From assembly GCA_017472105.1 (NCBI GenBank), contig JAFUQY010000358.1:1-9783 (forward strand): 9,783 nucleotides of DNA, in the 5' to 3' direction. Positions 5,658 to 9,783 of the stretch are shown here, piece by piece. Below the pieces are notes generated by a model. It ran no database searches. It saw only the letters and a program-made list of their open reading frames with translations, and was not told where the DNA came from. A program made the position numbers and the translations under genes. Position 1 is the first letter of the stretch. Each line of letters begins with the position of its first letter. Source of the DNA: Clostridia bacterium (GTDB taxonomy: Bacteria > Bacillota_A > Clostridia > Oscillospirales > CAG-272).

Positions 5658-6554
5658 TCATTCATTACGCATTGTGCATTTCATTAAAATCGCATCTTCA
5701 ACGGGCTTCTGATAATATCCCTTCCGCTTGCCGAGGACTTCGAAGCCGTACTTTTCGTAAAGATGCCGTGCCGGGGCGTTGGATTCGCGGACTTCGAGGA
5801 AAATTTCCTCCGCTCCGAGGGATGCCGCCCTCTCCAGTACCGCGTCCATGAGGGATGAGCCGATTCCCTGAGAGCGGTAAGCGTCGTCAACTGCAATGTT
5901 CATCAGCTCCGCATCCGGGGCAATGCACATCAGGCACGCGAATCCGGCGAGGGTATCCCCGTCAAGTGCCGCGAAAACGCTGACCTTGTCCGATTGGAAC
6001 GCGCTCTCAAAGGTCTTCTTCGACCACGGAACGGTGAACGCACGCAGCTCCAGCGCGGCAATGCCGTCAATCATGTCAGGCGTCGCGTCAATGATCTTCA
6101 ATCCATACCGTTGTAGGGACAGGCGTCCCCGACTGTCCTCCGAACAATCTGCACCAAATAACATCTCCAATGCCGCCTCAATGTCCGAAAGACACGCGCG
6201 GTACAGGATGAGATCCCCGCCGAAGGGGTCGGAAATGGGCAGGGGCATGGGCACGATTTTCTCCGCGAACTGCGGGAGCGCGTCCCGGATGATCTTCGCG
6301 TGCGCCGGCGTGACCGTGACAACGAGATCCGCATCCGCGATATCTTCTGCCGTCAGCGGGAGGGAAGCACGGTTCTCGTCCGCGTCAAATCCGCGTTCTC
6401 TCAGGGCAGTCACCGCGTTATGTGAGATGAGCGAGCCGTCGGCAGCCAGTCCCCGGGAATCCGCGTGAAGACCGTATTTTGCCGAAGCCACGGACGCACA
6501 CATCGGCGAGCGGCAGGTGTTGCCCGTGCAGACAAAGAGAACCTTATCCCACAT
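5658..6554 (-). CDS. Fusion of YwlE-type protein-arginine phosphatase and RimI N-acetyltransferase
   Basis: A 298-residue two-domain protein. Residues 1-135 are a low-molecular-weight phosphatase: P-loop C9-TGNTC-R15-S16 near the N-terminus and the general-acid loop D109-PFGG. T13 in CTGNTCRS and DPFGG match Bacillus YwlE, where that threonine selects phosphoarginine over phosphotyrosine, so an arginine phosphatase is the better call. Residues 151-298 are a GNAT enzyme of the RimI type, with PWS (176-178), acetyl-CoA motif RSQGIG (227-232), LEVRESN with E254, and LYEKYGF with Y266. RimI acetylates the N-terminal alanine of ribosomal protein S18. Residues 138-148 between the domains are encoded by a palindromic repeat. 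The ATG at 6554 overlaps the lipoprotein stop by 11 nt without a clear Shine-Dalgarno, implying coupled translation; an upstream extension to 6692 is a shadow frame. A TTG at about residue 152 could separately start RimI. Confidence 0.88.
   Translation of the reverse strand: MWDKVLFVCTGNTCRSPMCASVASAKYGLHADSRGLAADGSLISHNAVTALRERGFDADENRASLPLTAEDIADADLVVTVTPAHAKIIRDALPQFAEKIVPMPLPISDPFGGDLILYRACLSDIEAALEMLFGADCSEDSRGRLSLQRYGLKIIDATPDMIDGIAALELRAFTVPWSKKTFESAFQSDKVSVFAALDGDTLAGFACLMCIAPDAELMNIAVDDAYRSQGIGSSLMDAVLERAASLGAEEIFLEVRESNAPARHLYEKYGFEVLGKRKGYYQKPVEDAILMKCTMRNE
5664..5684. repeat. Short heptanucleotide repeat in the 3' end of the fusion gene
   Basis: Plus-strand units ATTACGC, ATTGTGC and ATTTCAT follow each other at a period of 7. 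They encode the last codons of the RimI domain on the minus strand (MKCTMRN), with the stop just beyond. Three units only, so this is modest evidence taken alone. Confidence 0.45.
6113..6142. repeat. Palindromic repeat inside the YwlE-RimI coding sequence
   Basis: GTAGGG heads a hairpin, GGACAG (6117-6122) with CTGTCC (6133-6138), around the 10-nt loop GCGTCCCCGA. The intergenic element at 307-332 has the same head, a loop differing at two positions, and three stem pairs changed on both sides at once. Read on the minus strand it encodes about S138-Q148 (SEDSRGRLSLQ), exactly the linker between the two domains. Thirty bases is ten codons, so it keeps the frame. Confidence 0.75.
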
Positions 6555-7158
6555 AATCAAGGAAAATGTCGCCGACTTCGACGCAGTGCTTCGTGTTGCG
6601 GTCGTAGAGGAACTTGCCCTCCGGGAATTCGCCGTAGAAGAGGTTGTAGTACAGATGCGGGTACTTGTCGGCGGAGTAGAACTTGATGTCAAGCGTCAGC
6701 TCCGAGCCGAGCAGGGGCCATTCCGCCTCCTTGCCGTTCACAAAGAGGTCGATCACTTCGGAAATCACGGCTTCGTCCTCAATCACGGCAACTGCGGCGG
6801 AAACCTCAGTGTTCGTGCAGAGATAGATCGCGGTTGTGCCGAGCTCTTCCAGCGTGGGAAGCGTGATGTCCTCACTGTAAAAGACGGACGTAGCACTTCC
6901 CGCAAGCTCCTGCGACAGCCATTCTTTCGGGTCCGCACCCGTGATCTGGTACAGCGTCATGTCGGAATCCTTGTAGTATCCGTACGCGTCACCGATCGCG
7001 CGGGGCTGATAATTGGTCGGAGCGACGTTGTAGACCACGCCGAGCCGCTTGTTGTAGAACTGACCGTTCTCGTATTTCAGATTCACCAGCGAACCCGCAC
7101 AGGACGCCAGCATGGAAGACGCCAGCAGCAGAGCCGCAAGTTTTGTGGATTTTTTCAT
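6544..7158 (-). CDS. Lipoprotein of unknown function
   Basis: A 204-residue secreted lipoprotein. The N-terminus has MKKSTK, a hydrophobic segment (about 7-18) and lipobox LASC with Cys20 as the predicted lipidation site, so it should be anchored to the outer face of the membrane. The mature part is mixed alpha/beta in appearance, rich in Tyr and acidic residues, with no repeats, no further membrane segment and no catalytic motif I recognise; Cys114 and Cys192 remain. Segments such as GVVYNVAP, LYQITG and FLYDRNT suggest a conserved but uncharacterised Clostridia family, on general impression only. The ATG at 7158 has GAGGT about 11 nt upstream. It overlaps the phosphatase-acetyltransferase gene by 11 nt and is probably cotranscribed with it, which says little about function. 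A three-unit heptamer repeat and element B lie upstream. Confidence 0.8.
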   Translation of the reverse strand: MKKSTKLAALLLASSMLASCAGSLVNLKYENGQFYNKRLGVVYNVAPTNYQPRAIGDAYGYYKDSDMTLYQITGADPKEWLSQELAGSATSVFYSEDITLPTLEELGTTAIYLCTNTEVSAAVAVIEDEAVISEVIDLFVNGKEAEWPLLGSELTLDIKFYSADKYPHLYYNLFYGEFPEGKFLYDRNTKHCVEVGDIFLDYVG

Positions 7159-7183
7159 AAGTTACAGTTACCTCGAATATAGT

Positions 7184-7204
7184 AATTCAGAATTCGGAAT
7201 GCAT
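7184..7204. repeat. Three-unit heptanucleotide repeat upstream of the lipoprotein gene
   Basis: AATTCAG (7184-7190), AATTCGG (7191-7197) and AATGCAT (7198-7204) stand in tandem at a period of 7, directly upstream of the lipoprotein ribosome binding site. It resembles the other heptamer tracts in this window in period and placement, not in exact sequence. Confidence 0.5.
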
Positions 7205-7223
7205 CGTCGGGTAGGAATCTCAT

Positions 7224-7541
7224 GCCTCATCCGTGGTGCACGCCTCATCCGTCACGGATTTTCAATCCGCGCCACCTTCCCCACCGCGTTTGTGAAGCTG
7301 TAATCTTTCATCCGTACAGGGGAAGGCTTATTCAGTTTCACGTCCCGCAGCATCGCCGGATGAGAACGGAAAATCCGGATGAATCCGCACTGCATCTCCG
7401 TAGGACTGCGGGAGCATCAATCAAAGAAGCCTTCCCCGTGCAGTCGCTTAAAATTTCGGCTTCAAAAACACAGCCGGGGAAGGTGCCCCATAGGGGCGGA
7501 TGAGGCGTGAACCCGGATAGAGGCGCGAACCCGGATGAAGC
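7224..7541. repeat. Nested inverted-repeat element (element B)
   Basis: About 318 bases made of two inverted arms. Pairs are CACGCCTCATCCG (7239-7251) with 7497-7509, CACCTTCCCC (7273-7282) with 7476-7485, GTTTGTGAAGC (7288-7298) with 7459-7469 (one mismatch), GGGGAAGGCTT (7319-7329) with 7427-7437, and CCCGCAG (7344-7350) with 7406-7412. Each arm is itself a hairpin, since CCTTCCCC and GGGGAAGG occur within it. The outer 18-base unit is duplicated at both ends (GCCTCATCCGT at 7224 and 7242; GAACCCGGAT at 7510 and 7528). It lies between the dCMP deaminase and lipoprotein genes. No gene is apparent in it. Confidence 0.8.
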
Positions 7542-7551
7542 GCCGCATTCC

Positions 7552-8037
7552 TCAATTATGCATCCCCACAAGACTGTCGTCGTTTTCGATCCAGTCCTCG
7601 GTGGAGATCACGCGGAAAACGTCCTTTGTGTCGCGGATGTACACCTTTGCGATGCCGGCGTTGATAATCATGCGCTTGCACATCATGCAGGAATTCGTTC
7701 CGGCGATGATGGAGCCGTCGATGGGACTGGTGCAGCTCATGTACAGGGACGCACCGAGCATGTTCTCCCGCGCCGCCGCAATGATCGCGTTCGCTTCGCT
7801 GTGTACCGACCGGCAGAGCTCGTACCGTTCGCCGCTGGGAATGCCGAGTTCCTCGCGGATGCAGCGTCCGATGTCCGTGCAGTTTTTCCGTCCGCGCGGC
7901 GCACCGTTGTATCCCGTGGAAATGATGACATCGTTCTTCACGATAATCGCCCCGTACCGCTTTCTCAGACACGTACTCCGCTCCGAAACCGTCTGGGCAA
8001 TGTCAAGATAATAATTATGCTTGCTGATCCGCTCCAT
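7552..8037 (-). CDS. dCMP deaminase (ComEB-type, zinc-dependent)
   Basis: A 161-residue cytidine/deoxycytidylate deaminase. The zinc site is complete: H79-S-E81 in SVHSEANAI, with E81 as proton shuttle, and C117-x-x-C120 in SCMMCKRMIINAGI. The N-terminal part has the dCMP deaminase segments STCLRKRYGAII (21-32) and TGYNGAPRG (41-49), the latter typical of enzymes acting on dCMP. The product dUMP feeds thymidylate synthesis. The usual proline before the CxxC motif is serine here. The ATG at 8037 has GGAGGA 7 nt upstream and a good promoter at 8077-8106. The gene is divergent from the flippase. The C-terminus ends in GMHN, within an ATGCATAATT-like stretch next to element B. Length is normal for the family. 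Confidence 0.93.
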   Translation of the reverse strand: MERISKHNYYLDIAQTVSERSTCLRKRYGAIIVKNDVIISTGYNGAPRGRKNCTDIGRCIREELGIPSGERYELCRSVHSEANAIIAAARENMLGASLYMSCTSPIDGSIIAGTNSCMMCKRMIINAGIAKVYIRDTKDVFRVISTEDWIENDDSLVGMHN

Positions 8038-8076
8038 TTTTCATTCCTCCGCCGTGAGAATATTTTTTATCATTAT

Positions 8077-8106
8077 ATTATACTATATTTCCGGGGAAGA
8101 AATCAA
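8077..8106 (-). promoter_or_regulatory. Putative promoter of the dCMP deaminase gene
   Basis: On the minus strand TTGATT (8106-8101) is followed after 18 nt by a perfect TATAAT (8082-8077), in an AT-rich stretch. Transcription would start near 8070, giving a leader of about 33 nt that contains GGAGGA before the ATG at 8037. The motif quality and position fit a housekeeping sigma factor. Confidence 0.65.
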
Positions 8107-8122
8107 GAGGATTTTATAAATC

Positions 8123-8239
8123 AGTGAAGAGAGAAGAGTGAAAAGAGAAGAGAAAAGGTAGAAACCTTCGGTTTCAATGAATTAAAACGCGGAGCGTTTT
8201 TTCCGATTCTCTTCACTCTTCTCTCTTATCTCTTATCTC
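8123..8239. repeat. Heptamer-built palindrome with two inner mini-hairpins (element E)
   Basis: The left arm is five 7-mers: AGTGAAG, AGAGAAG, AGTGAAA, AGAGAAG, AGAAAAG (8123-8157). The right arm is CTCTTCA, CTCTTCT, CTCTTAT, CTCTTAT, CTC (8209-8239). Across the arms AAGAGAGAAGAGTGAA (8127-8142) pairs perfectly with 8212-8227. Between them lie two tight hairpins, GAAACC-TTC-GGTTTC (8161-8175) and AAAACGC-GGA-GCGTTTT (8184-8200). The second is followed by two further T's, so it looks terminator-like on the plus strand. The element occupies the divergent gap between the dCMP deaminase and flippase genes; I found no clear plus-strand promoter there. Confidence 0.8.
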
Positions 8240-8256
8240 AACAATCGCGAGGTTTT

Positions 8257-9783
8257 ATGTCAGCCAGAACAACTTTATTCCTCAAAAACGCTCTCCTGCT
8301 GTCCGCCGTGAGTCTTGCCATGCGCGGGGTCAGCGTGGGCTTCAATGCATGGGTCAACGGAAAAATCGGCGCGGAGAGCATGGGACTGTTCACGCTTGTC
8401 ATGAGCGTCTACGGTTTCGCCGTCACATTGGCTCTCGCGTGCGTGAATCTCGCGTCGGTGCGGCTTACGTCACAGCGGTGCGCTCTGCTGGATCATGCGG
8501 ACAAAGCGTCGTGGAAGTACGCGATGGGAAGGGTGCTCCGTGCGGTCTGCCTGTACGCGCTCCTCTTCGGCGTCTCCTCAGCCGTACTGCTCTACGCGTC
8601 ATCCGGTTTGGCGGCAGAATATCTCCTGCGCGACATGCGGACGGTGAAATCCCTGAAAATCCTCGCCCTGAGCCTGCCCGCGATTGCACTGTCCTCCGCA
8701 CTTTCCGGATTTTTCACAGGACTCCGCAAAGCCGCAAAGAACGCCGCCGTCGCCGTCACGGAGCAGCTCTGCAAAATCGCCGTCACTTCCACTGCGCTCG
8801 TCATGGTGCTCCCGGGAACGGTCGAAAACGCATGCCTCGCCGTCGTCGGAGGATCCGCAGTCTCCGAAGCATGGTCGCTCATCTGGAACGCCGTCCTCTG
8901 TCTCACCGACTCGAAAAAGCCGTCGGATATGGCGTTCGGCACAAACTCCGTCCGGCTGAATACCACGTTCCGCGAGGCCGTGGAGATCGCACTGCCGTCA
9001 GCGGTCGGAGCATGCGCGCGCCAGGGACTCACCACCCTCGAGCACCTCGCAATCCCCGTCGGACTCGGGAAAAGCGGACTCGGCAGGGAAGCCGCACTCG
9101 CATCGTACGGACTGCTTCAGGGCATCGCGTTCCCGCTGGTCATGTTCCCGTACGCCGTCATCGGATCGTTCACGTCCCTCCTGATCCCGGAAATGGCGGA
9201 ACGTCACGCGCTCGGCGATAAAACCGGCATCGCAAGCCTTACCGAAAAGGTGTACCGGGTATCCGCGATGTTCTCCGTCGGCGCGTGCGGAATCTTCGCC
9301 TGCTTTGCACCGGAGCTGGGTGAGATCGTCTATTCCTCCCGTGAAGCGGCGGCGTACACCTTACAGCTCGGTCTGCTCGTGCCGTTCATGTACCTCGATA
9401 CCGCAGTCGACGCGCTTCTCAAGGGATTGGGCGAGCAGGTCTACACCATGAAGGTCAACACGGCCGACGCCGCATGCGGACTGCTCCTCGTCATTCTGCT
9501 CACTCCGGTCATGGGGATCTACGGCTACATCCTCTGCATCTGGCTGTGCGAAATCGGGAATCTGTGGGCAAGCATCGCACGGCTCGGGAAAATCACCGGA
9601 GTCGGAATCCCGCACGCCGCCGCGCATTACATCCGTCCCGTTACCGTGTGTCTCATCGCCGCCGCACTCCGGTTCACGTGCATGAAGCATCTGCCGCCGG
9701 TCACAGCGATGGTGCTCTTTGCCGCCGTGTATCTCACCGGAATCCTCGCTGTCCCGGAAAACAAAAAAAGGAACCTGCAAAAA
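8257..9783 (+). CDS. spoVB: SpoVB/MurJ-superfamily lipid-linked oligosaccharide flippase, 3' end cut by window edge
   Basis: An open frame of 509 codons with no stop before the right edge; it encodes a polytopic membrane protein of the MOP flippase superfamily. It begins with the family-like FLKNALLLSAVSLAMRGVSV, then alternates hydrophobic helices, for example at about 96-118, 135-153, 173-188, 289-309, 370-386, 409-435 and 484-500. Features matching SpoVB/YtgP proteins are LIPEMAERHALGD (308-320), KGLGEQVYTMKVN (389-401) and GIYGYILC. Members flip lipid-linked cell-wall or polysaccharide precursors; SpoVB acts in spore cortex synthesis. The basic tail PENKKRNLQK suggests only a few residues are missing. 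The ATG at 8257 follows GAGG by just 4 nt, a short spacing, and element E lies immediately upstream. The subfamily (SpoVB, MurJ-like or capsule exporter) is uncertain, so the symbol is tentative. Confidence 0.8.
   Translation, partial: MSARTTLFLKNALLLSAVSLAMRGVSVGFNAWVNGKIGAESMGLFTLVMSVYGFAVTLALACVNLASVRLTSQRCALLDHADKASWKYAMGRVLRAVCLYALLFGVSSAVLLYASSGLAAEYLLRDMRTVKSLKILALSLPAIALSSALSGFFTGLRKAAKNAAVAVTEQLCKIAVTSTALVMVLPGTVENACLAVVGGSAVSEAWSLIWNAVLCLTDSKKPSDMAFGTNSVRLNTTFREAVEIALPSAVGACARQGLTTLEHLAIPVGLGKSGLGREAALASYGLLQGIAFPLVMFPYAVIGSFTSLLIPEMAERHALGDKTGIASLTEKVYRVSAMFSVGACGIFACFAPELGEIVYSSREAAAYTLQLGLLVPFMYLDTAVDALLKGLGEQVYTMKVNTADAACGLLLVILLTPVMGIYGYILCIWLCEIGNLWASIARLGKITGVGIPHAAAHYIRPVTVCLIAAALRFTCMKHLPPVTAMVLFAAVYLTGILAVPENKKRNLQK

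Noticed and set aside
6555..6692. Upstream extension of the YwlE-RimI frame by 46 codons
   Set aside because: The extra residues are a Ser/Thr-rich shadow of the lipoprotein gene; phosphatase homology starts at the ATG at 6554.
7165..7204. TATATT box as promoter for the lipoprotein gene
   Set aside because: It lies so close to the ribosome binding site that transcription would start at or beyond it, and no -35 hexamer is present at suitable spacing.
7224..7541. Possible CRISPR array or attachment site in the repeats of element B
   Set aside because: The repeats are inverted, unequal and nested, not direct repeats with unique spacers, and no cas or integrase gene is present.
8349..9221. Alternative plus-strand frame of 290 codons inside the flippase gene
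   Set aside because: It is out of frame with the 509-codon membrane protein and gives a highly basic Arg-rich product without membrane segments.

Overview
The window looks like chromosomal DNA of a moderately GC-rich Clostridia-type bacterium, probably from the Oscillospirales or a relative and possibly a metagenome assembly. That rests on gene content: a DnaD-family primosome protein beside a DnaC/DnaI-type helicase loader, a YwlE-type protein-arginine phosphatase, a RimI/TsaD pair and a SpoVB-like flippase. It also rests on the intergenic repeats, which resemble repeats I associate with that group. No tRNA, rRNA, CRISPR array or transposase was seen.

Layout. Eight genes run on the minus strand and one on the plus strand. 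In minus-strand transcription order: dCMP deaminase (7552-8037), a lipoprotein of unknown family (6544-7158) overlapping by 11 nt a fused YwlE-RimI protein (5658-6554), tsaD (4296-5378), dnaD-like (2916-3869), dnaC-like (1442-2422), a sugar-phosphate isomerase/epimerase-like TIM barrel (542-1402) ending in an intrinsic terminator (487-532), and the 5' part of yfcE (1-230, cut by the window edge). A SpoVB/MurJ-superfamily flippase starts at 8257 on the plus strand and is still open at 9783.

How the genes relate. tsaD and rimI are classic neighbours: TsaD is the catalytic subunit for tRNA t6A37, and RimI acetylates ribosomal protein S18. In Bacillus, ywlE lies close to another t6A gene (ywlC/tsaC). 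dnaD-like and dnaC-like form a primosome pair that loads the replicative helicase. The dCMP deaminase supplies dUMP for dTTP synthesis.

The most unusual content is between the genes. Every intergenic gap above about 200 bases contains palindromic or short-period repetitive DNA: a GTAGGG-headed element (306-446), a 317-bp register-perfect inverted repeat (2504-2820), a 27-bp-stem hairpin (4167-4240), a shortened relative of the 317-bp element (5483-5603), a nested double-arm palindrome (7224-7541), and a heptamer-built palindrome (8123-8239). Degenerate heptanucleotide repeats recur at four loci, two of them touching a stop codon. One palindromic repeat lies in frame inside the YwlE-RimI gene and encodes the interdomain linker (6113-6142). 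No defence system or other large new system was identified; the repeat families and the repeat-built fusion are the best leads.
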